Shown piece by piece: positions 55,628-61,163 of a DNA stretch of 64,000 nt (position 1 is its first letter; each line of letters begins with the position of its first letter). The position numbers and the translations under genes are program-made. The notes below the pieces were generated by a model. The model did not search any database, was not told the origin of the DNA, and worked only from the letters and a program-made list of their open reading frames with translations. The stretch comes from Symbiodinium sp. CCMP2592 (taxonomy: Eukaryota; Sar; Dinophyceae; Suessiales; Symbiodiniaceae): contig CAJNDT010001280.1 of the NCBI GenBank assembly GCA_905221615.1, positions 560,410 to 624,409 of the forward strand. The letters are read 5' to 3'.

Positions 55628-57382
55628 CGTGTATATGCAGCTGCATACGCATGTGTATATATGTATATGCGTAAATAATACACTGGTAAGTAACATTGTG
55701 TCCCCATCCGGGTATGTTCAGCGTGACTAGCTTCAGCACCTCATTCCATAGAAGGGCCTTGACGAACCCCTTCAAAATCTTTCTAAAAGAAGTTCCTTGC
55801 TTAACGCCCGTATGACGCCCTCATAGAACCCCTGCGTCAGGTGGTAACTTCCGTTCGTCCTCAGCCCGAAGCTCTAAACCGTTAAGTTCCTTCCGAAGAA
55901 ACCCAGAAGCCAACACTCTCTTGCAGGGCTTCTCAGACAACTTGACCACGAACTTGGCGAAGATGGGCTCGTTCTTCGGAGTAAACCCGTTGCTGTTTCA
56001 TGACGAGGCGGTAGTGTTTTCCTGGGCGTGATCAGGGTTTGAAATTTTACGGTTCAGGCCTGGGGTTTCCCGCGGGTACAGGGATGAGGACCTTGGAACT
56101 TAGCATCCTTCCGGGGCGTAGGATTTTCAAACTGTTTCTTTGCGTAAGAGCTTTACATGAACGTCTCTCGCAAGGACGTCCCCGGAGAGCCCAATACCCC
56201 TTAATTAAGGAATAGACCTAAAACCATAATATTAAGGCCCCTATAATTCAAGGTATATTCCTTAATTAAGGGTATTGGGTTCTCTGAGTCGTAACAACCC
56301 GGGCATGAAGCCCGGAGCGGGGGGATCCACGTGTGCTATTCTACCGACAGAACCGACAACCATCGATTGGGTGGTGCTCGTGAAACTCATAGCTGAATGG
56401 CATATCAAAAAGGCCTTCCGTGTCATGGGATCCTATCGCGTTGTATAGCCTCCCTATCCCGAAACTCTACTTGGAGGTTCATGGGTGGTTATAAATGGGG
56501 TTCTAAGTCCCCTAATAGGGGTTATATCCATAGTTACCGTAATTATAACCCGACTTATAACTATCCATGAACCTCCAAGTATCCCGAAACTCTGCCCTGC
56601 ACGAGGTGGCGGATAGCTACACCAGCTCGCTCGCTGTGGGAGTTCCGCGGACACCTATGCTGCTCTTCCAACTTCTGCGGGAGGGTTAGGGCTTCACTGT
56701 TATCAGGTTTCAGAGTTTAGGGTTTAGGTTTCCGGGCTACGCGTTTAGTGGGTTGAGGGTTAAGTCGTGGCTTTGGTGAGCGGTTTTGGGTTGCGAGTTT
56801 TCCCAGTTTCCTGTCGTAGTTGATTTGATAGGTCTGTGAATCATGGGTTCTTGATTTTACTGGGGTCGTTGCGGCTTGAGCGCTGCGCAGCATGACCTTC
56901 TTGCGTCCCCTAGACCAACGAAGTAACGCAGCGCATGTTTGCCGGTTCCTGGTTTTTGGTCAGCATCTCAAGAGAGCCGAAGAGAGAAGGTATCAAATTT
57001 CCGGGTGGAGGCCTATGCTGTGCAGCACGAGGCCGCTTGCAGGGTGATTCGACACTGCGTCGGGGGGAAGGAGGGACAGGGGCAGCGCCCCAGGGCCCAT
57101 GTTGTTCGCGCTGCCAGGCGCTTCATTTACTCCAAGACGCGAGATGTTTGCGAAGAGTTGGATTCCATCGGGGTTCACTACAGCGCCTGCCTGGGAGAGC
57201 AGGACGACTGCGTGGACCCCCCGCGTAATTCCTCTTTTCCGCCGAGGCCGCCGCCCAAGCCTCGGCCTTTAACGCCGAGCCAGAAAGGAAGCTTGGGAGT
57301 CCAATACCAGGCGTTTGCTAGCGGCTTGCCAACCATGATGTGGAACGGCACAGTAGTCGCTGGGCACGAAGCATGTGCTTAA
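24105..57382 (+). CDS. giant multi-exon gene encoding nine tandem sulfotransferase-like modules (secreted polyprotein)
   Basis: Each module of about 325 residues is spread over repeating exons: E1b (P-loop GGFRTCGTKRIYSLLESHP, resembling the 5'-phosphosulfate loop of sulfotransferases), E2 (VREPADFLWAAYNIW, resembling the 3'-phosphate site), E3, E4 (RSPELFDELVLADG; FDQIK; LLFLKSE), E5 (DLAANLTATLARMGSFLGV), E6 (VTDGYANSLAARVART), E7 (YQISGWRPMLC) and E1a (FIYSKTRDVCEELDSFGVHY then a Cys-rich end). Only the first module has ATG and a signal peptide, and only the last ends in a stop within E1. At six of eight junctions E1a and E1b are one exon without a stop; at the other two a GC-AG intron in the same phase separates them. 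Exon phases agree except where module 1 lacks a visible E6 and module 9 lacks E3. Donors are GT, GC or GA. The likely role is transfer of sulfate from PAPS in the secretory pathway; the acceptor is unknown. The alternative is several separate genes. Confidence 0.7.
26362..26391. repeat. telomere-type repeat, short
   Basis: GGGTTTAGGGTTTAGGG in an intron of module 1. Similar short TTTAGGG runs occur at many places to 58512. Confidence 0.8.
27870..27898. repeat. CCCTAAA array
   Basis: Four heptamers of the plant/dinoflagellate telomere type, 12 bases after module 1 E7. Confidence 0.9.
28293..30613 (+). CDS. sulfotransferase module 2
   Basis: Exons: E1b 28293-28634, E2 28736-28837, E3 28950-29002, E4 29426-29588, E5 29778-29858, E6 30090-30154, E7 30338-30379, E1a at the start of 30511-30970. 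The P-loop GGFRTCGTKRIYSLLESHP is intact. It has no start codon in frame near the P-loop. Its E1b follows a GC-AG intron of 215 bases after the CVDP of module 1, phase 0 on both sides. If that intron were retained, module 1 would instead end at TAG 28171-28173. E3 is three codons shorter than in module 1. Confidence 0.75.
28890..28922. repeat. CCCTAAA array
   Basis: Four to five heptamers just upstream of module 2 E3. Confidence 0.9.
29026..29130. repeat. short inverted-repeat element in the module 2 E3-E4 intron
   Basis: Arms CCAGAAAGTTGGAATAT (29038-29054) and its complement (29105-29121). The element is flanked on both sides by TAACTGGGTTGCT (29013-29025 and 29131-29143), which looks like a 13-base target duplication. 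A second copy is at about 40314-40415. Confidence 0.8.
30614..32951 (+). CDS. sulfotransferase module 3
   Basis: Exons: E1 30511-30970 (C-terminus of module 2 joined to the P-loop of module 3), E2 31093-31194, E3 31268-31323, E4 31455-31617, E5 31871-31951, E6 32282-32346, E7 32675-32716, E1a in 32849-33308. It reads KIKGSYNTSMP where several others have GWYNTS. E2 ends CTGGCCTTT before GATG, a GA donor. E3 ends TGGAC before TTACGG, which is not a recognised donor, so that border is uncertain. Confidence 0.8.
32952..35478 (+). CDS. sulfotransferase module 4
   Basis: Exons: E1 32849-33308, E2 33425-33526, E3 33614-33675, E4 33903-34065, E5 34330-34410, E6 34842-34906, E7 35211-35252, E1a in 35376-35835. 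E1 is nearly identical to that of module 3, and the introns upstream (about 30421-30510 and 32759-32848) match as well, so modules 3 and 4 are a recent duplication that included introns. Confidence 0.8.
35479..38880 (+). CDS. sulfotransferase module 5
   Basis: Exons: E1 35376-35835, E2 35945-36046, E3 36132-36193, E4 36462-36624, E5 38135-38215, E6 38422-38486, E7 38613-38654, E1a in 38778-39237. E2 reads LWATYNIW where the other modules mostly have LWAAYN. The E4-E5 intron is expanded to 1.5 kb by a degenerate minisatellite. E5 is divergent (DLSDDLRGTLARMGSFLRV). Confidence 0.8.
36715..37830. repeat. degenerate intronic minisatellite, unit about 90 bases
   Basis: Repeated variants of TTTCGAGAGGTTTGCTCGTG followed by TTTCTCAAATTTCTAGTCC and a CACTGGCTTGCTACTCTTTC segment fill the module 5 E4-E5 intron. 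Copies differ strongly, so the array is old. Confidence 0.75.
37845..38035 (+). other. GC-richer block inside the module 5 intron, possibly a stray exon
   Basis: After the minisatellite the composition changes and a plus-strand frame reads TPPRPRTGPARRQAEASIE and then FSFDLERTFKVTSFGEQ. I recognise no family and see no module counterpart. Confidence 0.25.
38881..43274 (+). CDS. sulfotransferase module 6
   Basis: Exons: E1 38778-39237, E2 39352-39453, E3 39541-39602, E4 41027-41189, E5 41437-41517, E6 42330-42394, E7 42915-42956, E1a 43172-43274. E4 and E5 are closer to those of module 8 than to modules 3-5. The E3-E4 intron holds CCCTAAA arrays and a short inverted-repeat element. E1a ends CVDP before GCGCCTGG, a GC donor as at the end of module 1; read without splicing it would stop at TAA 43356-43358. 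Confidence 0.75.
39603..40108. other. intronic sequence with repeated GAGAAGCGGCCT-like words
   Basis: Part of the module 6 E3-E4 intron. Words such as CTCGTGAGAAGCGGCCT recur irregularly; no gene seen. Confidence 0.4.
40109..40219. repeat. CCCTAAA arrays, two blocks
   Basis: Heptamer runs at about 40109-40158 and 40181-40219, each preceded by GTGATGTTTGGGCTAAACC, so the unit including its flank was duplicated. Confidence 0.9.
40314..40415. repeat. second copy of the inverted-repeat element of 29026
   Basis: Shares GGGAACTCCAGAA, GGTAGGATCCCCTATAATTT and CCAACTTTCTGGCTTCTACT with the 29026-29130 element. No target duplication is obvious here. Confidence 0.8.
40790..41010. repeat. TTTAGGG arrays, opposite orientation to 40109
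   Basis: Runs of GGGTTTAGGG near 40795-40832 and 40963-41008, just upstream of module 6 E4. Confidence 0.8.
41560..41664. repeat. short inverted-repeat element (TTTCCGAAAAT family)
   Basis: Arms GGGAGTTTCCGAAAATAGG (41560-41578) and its complement (41646-41664), with CAGTTG next to both ends. Related ends occur at 54429-54522 and at about 58582. Confidence 0.8.
42015..42300. repeat. two MITE-like segments of the GGGGGTTCCTTAT family
   Basis: Segments at about 42015-42095 and 42225-42300 share GGGGGTTCCTTAT, a middle AT-rich part and CCTACTTATTA / TCTACTTATTAGGGC ends, resembling the element at 44148. Confidence 0.55.
43426..49392 (+). CDS. sulfotransferase module 7
   Basis: Exons: E1b 43426-43770, E2 43865-43966, E3 44085-44140, E4 47265-47427, E5 47653-47733, E6 48320-48384, E7 49160-49201, E1a in 49290-49749. 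The P-loop is GGFRTCGTKRIYDMLEAHP. E2 is followed by GGAG and E3 by ACAC, neither a standard donor. The E3-E4 intron is 3.1 kb because it carries the AT-rich foldback element. CCCTAAA-type arrays in opposite orientations flank E6. Confidence 0.75.
44148..44248. repeat. MITE-like element with imperfect terminal inverted repeats
   Basis: Left end TAGGGGCCTTAATAACCAG then AATAGGGTTTTGGGG. Right end AACCCTTTTCTAATGACTGC then GGCCCCTGTA, its imperfect complement. It lies eight bases after the inferred end of module 7 E3. Confidence 0.7.
45307..45991. repeat. 341-bp tandem duplication
   Basis: The block starting TGTATTTTATGTACATTAGT at 45307 recurs at 45648 with few differences; a diverged third start is near 46128. 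It lies in the AT-rich interior of the foldback element. Confidence 0.85.
46472..46942. repeat. 470-bp palindrome with two 9-base-unit arrays as arms
   Basis: Outer arms GTGCATGGTCTGT and ACAGACCATGCAC. Inside, about 46541-46682 is (CCAAAATTT)n and about 46730-46885 is (AAATTTTGG)n, separated by a unique spacer of about 48 bases. The arrays are reverse complements and could form a very long hairpin. Confidence 0.9.
48190..48290. repeat. CCCTAAA-derived array with CCCTACTAAA units
   Basis: Alternating CCCTAAG and CCCTACTAAA words upstream of module 7 E6. The complementary pattern (TTTAGTAGGG) is at 48420-48550, on the other side of E6. Confidence 0.85.
48420..48550. repeat. TTTAGGG-derived array with TTTAGTAGGG units
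   Basis: Inverted counterpart of 48190-48290; together they bracket exon E6 (48320-48384). Confidence 0.85.
48645..48746. repeat. short inverted-repeat element (GCCCCCACCCTGT family)
   Basis: Left arm TTAGAAGGGGCCCCCACCCT... (48645-48666) and right arm ACAGGGTGGGGGCAGCTTCT... (48725-48746). Confidence 0.8.
48852..49054. repeat. inverted-repeat element (TTCATGGGTAGTTATAA family) plus a third arm copy
   Basis: Arms CTACTTGGACCTTCATGGGT... (48852) and ATCCATGAACCTCGAAGTAG (ending about 48973). A further arm-like CCCATGAACCTCCAAGTAG follows near 49036-49054, suggesting nested insertions. Related to 56468-56581. Confidence 0.75.
49393..53774 (+). CDS. sulfotransferase module 8
   Basis: Exons: E1 49290-49749, E2 49845-49946, E3 50185-50246, E4 50572-50734, E5 50997-51080 (one codon longer than the others), E6 52860-52924, E7 53332-53373, E1a in 53672-54131. 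The P-loop is GGFRTCGTQRIYDMLNSHP. E2 reads VSRWRGKVKLLLVVREPAD. The E5-E6 intron has a 1.3-kb AT-rich low-complexity region and ends near a perfect short hairpin. Confidence 0.75.
50253..50358. repeat. short inverted-repeat element at the start of the module 8 E3-E4 intron
   Basis: Arms CTACGGTTGATGATATAAAT... (50253-50279) and its complement ending CACCGTAG (50333-50358). It begins only six bases after the inferred E3 donor. Confidence 0.85.
50745..50800. repeat. degenerate CCCTAAA array
   Basis: AACCCTAAACCCGAAACCAT and further variants just after module 8 E4. Confidence 0.7.
51180..52440. repeat. AT-rich low-complexity intronic region
   Basis: Irregular words such as TATGATATGATATGATG, TAGTATATT and TATTCTGTTCTG fill the module 8 E5-E6 intron. 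No coding frame. Composition contrasts with the exons on both sides. Confidence 0.75.
52701..52783. repeat. short near-perfect hairpin element
   Basis: Arms CCTTTGGTTAGTAGGGAATG... (52701-52729) and ...CATTCCCTACTAACCAAAGG (52755-52783) around a 25-base AT-rich loop. Confidence 0.9.
53775..57382 (+). CDS. sulfotransferase module 9 and polyprotein C-terminus
   Basis: Exons: E1 53672-54131, E2 54226-54327, E4 54644-54785, E5 55927-56007, E6 56606-56670, E7 56990-57031, final exon 57118-57382. E3 was not found; ending E2 one base earlier would restore frame with E4. E2 has REPANFLWAAYN in place of REPADFLW. E4 lacks about seven residues around the WAPRAN segment, so this module may be non-functional. 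The final exon begins as E1a but after CVDP runs through a Pro-rich tail (PPRPPPKPRPLTP) to TAA at 57380-57382, with no further P-loop. Confidence 0.7.
54429..54522. repeat. short inverted-repeat element (TTTCCGAAAA family)
   Basis: Arms TAGTTTCCGAAAA (54429-54441) and TTTTCGGAAAT (54512-54522). Same family as 41560-41664. Confidence 0.7.
55052..55208. repeat. insertion flanked by an 18-base direct repeat
   Basis: GACCCGGGGCAGTAGGGT occurs at about 55052 and again at about 55191, bracketing sequence with CTACTAAGGGATATAGG. This looks like an insertion with a target duplication. Confidence 0.55.
55395..55670. repeat. TATG / TA microsatellites
   Basis: TATATA run at 55399-55414 and a long ATGTAT run at about 55572-55630, in the module 9 E4-E5 intron. 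Confidence 0.9.
56186..56285. repeat. short inverted-repeat element (CTTAATTAAGG family)
   Basis: Arms AGAGCCCAATACCCCTTAAT... (56186-56214) and ...TTAAGGGTATTGGGTTCTCT (56256-56285). Confidence 0.85.
56468..56581. repeat. inverted-repeat element with a 13-base target duplication
   Basis: Arms ACTTGGAGGTTCATGGGTGG... and ...CCATGAACCTCCAAGT. Both outer flanks are ATCCCGAAACTCT. Same family as 48852. It ends about 25 bases before module 9 E6. Confidence 0.85.
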
Positions 57383-57454
57383 GGCCAAGGTTTTCCCCAT
57401 TCAGGGATCCCTCGCGTGCAATTTTTGTGTTTGTATTTTTGAGCTTCTGGATGT

Positions 57455-57615
57455 TCTAACCCTAAACCCTAAACCCTCGTTGAAGCCCCGGAGCCATGTG
57501 GCCCAGGCGCCTGGTGTCAAACAGAGTGTGGCTTCGATGGTCGAGAGCTCTCCGAGAGCTCCTTGGTGCCGGAACACCCCAAACCCGAAACCCCCTAAAC
57601 CCTAAACCCTAAACC
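57455..57615. repeat. CCCTAAA arrays after the polyprotein stop
   Basis: Two short blocks at about 57458-57475 and 57596-57615. Confidence 0.8.
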
Positions 57616-57782
57616 GCAATGTGCTTAAGTTAATGGACGAAGCAAGGCTGATTGCAACAAAACGATGTGGCGAACGCAGCTAAAGCACCGTTTTTCATCT
57701 CCACTCTTGTCACATCGCAGAGTCCCATCTGCGACTAGTTTCCGGGTTTCCGGTTTCGAGTCCGAGTTGCTCCCTTTACCTT

Positions 57783-57827
57783 GAATAACCTACCTGCTCA
57801 GGGTTCCTTATTATTAATTATGATTTC

Positions 57828-57864
<37 letters not shown>

Positions 57865-57883
57865 TTAAAAAGGTAGGTTATTC
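57783..57883. repeat. inverted-repeat element with TA core
   Basis: Arms GAATAACCTACC (57783-57794) and GGTAGGTTATTC (57872-57883), with a TA microsatellite between them. Confidence 0.75.
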
Positions 57884-58661
57884 CGGTTTAAGGTCCATCC
57901 ACGCAAGCATCGAAACTAGTAACTAGTTTCAACTACAGCGCCACTCTCATCAGAGCATTGTTGTTTCGGACCAAGTTTGGAACCAGTATGACTGTGTGTA
58001 AGCACAGAAAGACAATCCGCCAAACCCCAAAACCGTAAATCTTAGACCTTAACCCCTTAACTGTATCATCCCATAGAGGAGCCGTGAATCGTAGGAACCC
58101 TAGAAGAGGCTGCGGAAATACCAATTTTCGTGGTGGGCCTGACGTTTGGTGGGATCATCGCCCGCTTGATGAAGAGCCGTTGAGGCCCGTGAGCTTGTAG
58201 GGTCTACAGTAGAATCCTTAAGAGTAGTGTATAGGGAATCCCAGCACTATCTGTCCCTTTATCAGGTTTCCAACTTTTTGGGGTTTACTATAGGGTTTAA
58301 GGCTTCAGCTTCAGGATTCTGGGTTTATGGTTCAGTGTTCAAGCTTTTCGGAATGTGTTCAGAGACCTCTATACGACATACACGTCCGAATCATTGAACG
58401 GCTGGCGCTAAACCCTAAACCCTAAACCCTAGAGGCCTGTGGCTCCAAGCCCAAACTCCTGGTCCCACCCTACGGTTTAGAGTTTAGGGTTTAGGGTTTA
58501 GGGTTTAGGGACTCATCAAACTGGACCAGGAAGTCGCAAGACAGTCTCGATTGTTGTAGCATTATTCGGTGGACTGACAATATGGGAGTTTCGGAAAATG
58601 GGGGACCCTAGTACCCTGTCAAGTTAAGGCTGAACTTGTGATCGGGCTGCTGGGCTCAAAG

Positions 58662-58958
58662 ATGAATGTTGCTCAGGTGCTTGGGTCCTTTTCTCAGGGC
58701 TTGAGCTTTGTGCTTCAGGGTTCTTCGACCAATTGGTGGGGTCTTGCGTGCCCTGCACATTGTGCGGGTTCGGTCACCTTGCTGATTCTGGCCCTGATCA
58801 CAGGAACCTGCACTGGATTTGTCCTGGCCCTTTGGATTTTCCGATCCGCCCTCTTTGCTCCCTCGATTCATCCTCTCTTTGACTTGCCTGGAACTTCTGA
58901 TCCGGCCTCTGTGCCCCGGCCAAGGTCTCTCAGGTTGCGCAGGTACGTTGATGAGTAG
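58662..58958 (+). CDS. small single-pass membrane protein of the retroelement
   Basis: 98 codons from ATG 58662 (GTG at 58638 is also in frame). Residues about 37-62 form one strong hydrophobic helix (TLLILALITGTCTGFVLALW). The C-terminus is Pro/Arg rich and ends RRYVDE. The stop overlaps the next start in ATGAGTAG (58951-58958). The function is unknown; the overlap ties it to the element. Confidence 0.55.
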   Translation: MNVAQVLGSFSQGLSFVLQGSSTNWWGLACPAHCAGSVTLLILALITGTCTGFVLALWIFRSALFAPSIHPLFDLPGTSDPASVPRPRSLRLRRYVDE

Positions 58959-59529
58959 AGGTGGCCTCCTGAAAACTATCAAGGACGCCGTTGATAGCCT
59001 CCGTCTGGCTATCGAGGAGCTCGAGGAGGGCTCTGACAATTGGGAGGTCGTGGACGACGGCCCTGCTTCTTCTTCTGCTGCCTGTGTGCCTGCTGTGCCA
59101 AAGGCTCCTTCGGTTTCTTGTCGGCCCTCTCGCGAGGCCTCTTCATCTTCTTTTCCGGGCCCTCGGGTCGGGGATCCCTTGCCTGGGGACGCTCTTTTCC
59201 TGGTGTCTTCCTTGCACATCTGTGACAGACGGCCCAGAGCCGAGCGCGCGTGGGAGGCTGGACTTCAGGCCGGTGCGGTGCTCCGCGGAGACCAGAGGGT
59301 CCCGAACGCTACGCCCTCTCTCTCTGTTCGCAGCCGCTTTTACGTGGTGTTGCATTGTCGGGGCAGCGATCAGGTTCGAGTCTTCACAACCTTTGGCAAG
59401 TTCAAGCATTTCACAGGGCCTTTGGAAGGCAGCGGAACCGTGTGCCACGGGTTTCCCACTGAGGGGGAGTGTCGTGTTTTTGCCAGGGCGGCTCATCGCC
59501 CTTTCCCCGACCCGTCAGAATGGAACTAG
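58951..59529 (+). CDS. retroelement ORF0, unknown function
   Basis: 192 codons from ATG 58951 (MSRGGLLKTIKDAVDSLRLA). An amphipathic N-terminal helix is followed by an acidic segment, a Ser/Pro linker, and a folded-looking domain (RAERAWEAGLQAGAVLRGDQ, SRFYVVLHCRGSDQVRVF, VCHGFPTEGECRVFARAA). I recall similar N-terminal regions in dinoflagellate retroelement proteins but know no function. The stop TAG lies in ATGGAACTAG, so ORF1 starts inside the last codons. Confidence 0.65.
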   Translation: MSRGGLLKTIKDAVDSLRLAIEELEEGSDNWEVVDDGPASSSAACVPAVPKAPSVSCRPSREASSSSFPGPRVGDPLPGDALFLVSSLHICDRRPRAERAWEAGLQAGAVLRGDQRVPNATPSLSVRSRFYVVLHCRGSDQVRVFTTFGKFKHFTGPLEGSGTVCHGFPTEGECRVFARAAHRPFPDPSEWN

Positions 59530-61163
59530 TGCAAGAGTTTCTCTCTGCTCCCTACGAAGCAGGAGGCCTGACTTTGGACTGGCCGGCCGTGCCTCCCCGG
59601 TCTTGTGTTTTCGTGCCCCTTGTGGCCCGTCAGGGAGGTATTTTGGCAGCCGTGCCCATAGACTTCTTGGATGCAAGCCTCATTGCTGCCGGCCAGCCCG
59701 GGCCCATGGATTCCATCGTTGGTCCCTCCCTTCAGGTAGCTGCAGACCTTGCCGAAGAGCAGGAGGATGGCTCCCTGGCTCCCACAGGTACTCAGGCACA
59801 GGTCCTTCTGGTGGACTTCAACGAGGAAGTGGCCTCTTTCGTCTCTCGGTACGATCCTGTCACAGGGCCGGTGGAGGTTGCTTCTTTCGACTCCGCGAGT
59901 CCTCACCTGCAGCTCCACCACCCTGAGCTTGCTCGCACCTGGATTGCCTCCGAGGAGGGAAAGAGGATGGCATTTTACTCTGCGGCCGAGCCTGCCGAAG
60001 CCGAGCCCGCCGAGCCTGGAGGTCCCGCTCCTTCGGAGGCGCCCAAGCGCCGCCCAGCTCCGAAGCCCAAAAGGCAGACCAACGCTCAGCTGGCCGATCA
60101 GCTGAGCAGCCTGGTGGAAATGCTTCCCATGTTGACCCGCCAAGTCCAGGACCTCGCTTCCAGGCAAACAGCCCTCGAGAAGAAGGCGGCCCAGCCCAGC
60201 ATAACGCCAGCCGCTGCTCTGCCGCCGCAAGTGCCAGCGCACAGGATGCCTTTTCCCCTTTCGGGTTCCCTAGCGCCTCCTCCAGAGCCCCTGGGTGCCT
60301 TAAGTGGGTTGCTAGGACCTCCTCCCAAGCTTCGGCATCCCTTGAGTGGCCCGCCGCCTCCCCCTCAGGAGTTAGGAGAGCTTGGGCTGGACGAGGCCAC
60401 AGGGGAGCCTATATTGCCAGCCGCACCTCAGGATGCTTTGGCCAAAGCCATGTTACAGCAGAGCCGGGCCCTAGGAACCCTAGTCTCCCACCTGGTAGCC
60501 CAATCAGACGCCTCCGATCCCAGCATGGCTTCTCTAGGCGGTTTAGGGTTAGGCTCGCGAGGGGCCTCACGTCGGGAAAGATTGCAGGAGCAGCTGGCAG
60601 CCAGATCCGGATCTTTCTTGCTTCAGGTAGGCCAACAGGCCTTGAGACGGCTTGCTCCTTCAGAGCCGGCCCCGCAGAGCCGCGAGGACATGGTGTCCCG
60701 AAGGCCGCTGTTCACTTTATATGCGGAGCGCTTCGGAGGGTTTGGTTCTCAACGCGGTTTGGGGATAATGTTCTGGCTCGTCTGCAATATCCTGGACGCT
60801 ATGGTGGCCGGAGATCACACAGGAGCCGAGGAGATGGCTGCCCTAGCGGCGATAGCCATAGAACAGGCAGCTCAGGATGCAGGGTCATGGGACGTGGCAT
60901 ACCTTTTGACTTTGATGGAGGATCCACCTCACCAGCTCTTTGCTCACCGGCCACAGTCTCAGAATCCCCGTCTTCGAGCTTTCGGGGGCCTGACGCCACA
61001 GCCTTGGGCCACAACCACTTTGTCGTACATCCGCGAGATCGACACGATTCAGTCGAGAAGGACGGAGGCCACATCTTCGAAGGCCGGAGCCCAGGACACC
61101 GAGACCCCAGCCAAGCCAAAGAGGCCAAGGTTCCCAAAACGTCCCAAGGACGCCGCCAGCTGA
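59520..61163 (+). CDS. retroelement ORF1, gag-like
   Basis: 547 codons from ATG 59520 (MELVQEFLSAPYEAGGLTLD). A Pro/Ala/Lys-rich middle (about 165-195), a coiled-coil-prone stretch (QLADQLSSLVEMLPMLTRQV, about 200-230) and Pro-rich segments precede a helical C-terminal domain (ASRRERLQEQLAARSG, LYAERFGGFGSQRGLG, then AAIAIEQAAQDAGSW) and a basic tail (KPKRPRFPKRPK). By order and charge it is probably the particle/RNA-binding protein. The C-terminal 170 bases overlap the RT frame. Confidence 0.65.
   Translation: MELVQEFLSAPYEAGGLTLDWPAVPPRSCVFVPLVARQGGILAAVPIDFLDASLIAAGQPGPMDSIVGPSLQVAADLAEEQEDGSLAPTGTQAQVLLVDFNEEVASFVSRYDPVTGPVEVASFDSASPHLQLHHPELARTWIASEEGKRMAFYSAAEPAEAEPAEPGGPAPSEAPKRRPAPKPKRQTNAQLADQLSSLVEMLPMLTRQVQDLASRQTALEKKAAQPSITPAAALPPQVPAHRMPFPLSGSLAPPPEPLGALSGLLGPPPKLRHPLSGPPPPPQELGELGLDEATGEPILPAAPQDALAKAMLQQSRALGTLVSHLVAQSDASDPSMASLGGLGLGSRGASRRERLQEQLAARSGSFLLQVGQQALRRLAPSEPAPQSREDMVSRRPLFTLYAERFGGFGSQRGLGIMFWLVCNILDAMVAGDHTGAEEMAALAAIAIEQAAQDAGSWDVAYLLTLMEDPPHQLFAHRPQSQNPRLRAFGGLTPQPWATTTLSYIREIDTIQSRRTEATSSKAGAQDTETPAKPKRPRFPKRPKDAAS

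Larger units (their letters stand above)
57384..58661. other. intergenic region between the sulfotransferase gene and the third retroelement
   Basis: Holds CCCTAAA blocks (also 58409-58431 and 58473-58512), the TA-core inverted repeat and one end of a TTTCGGAAAAT element at about 58582. No gene seen. Confidence 0.5.
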
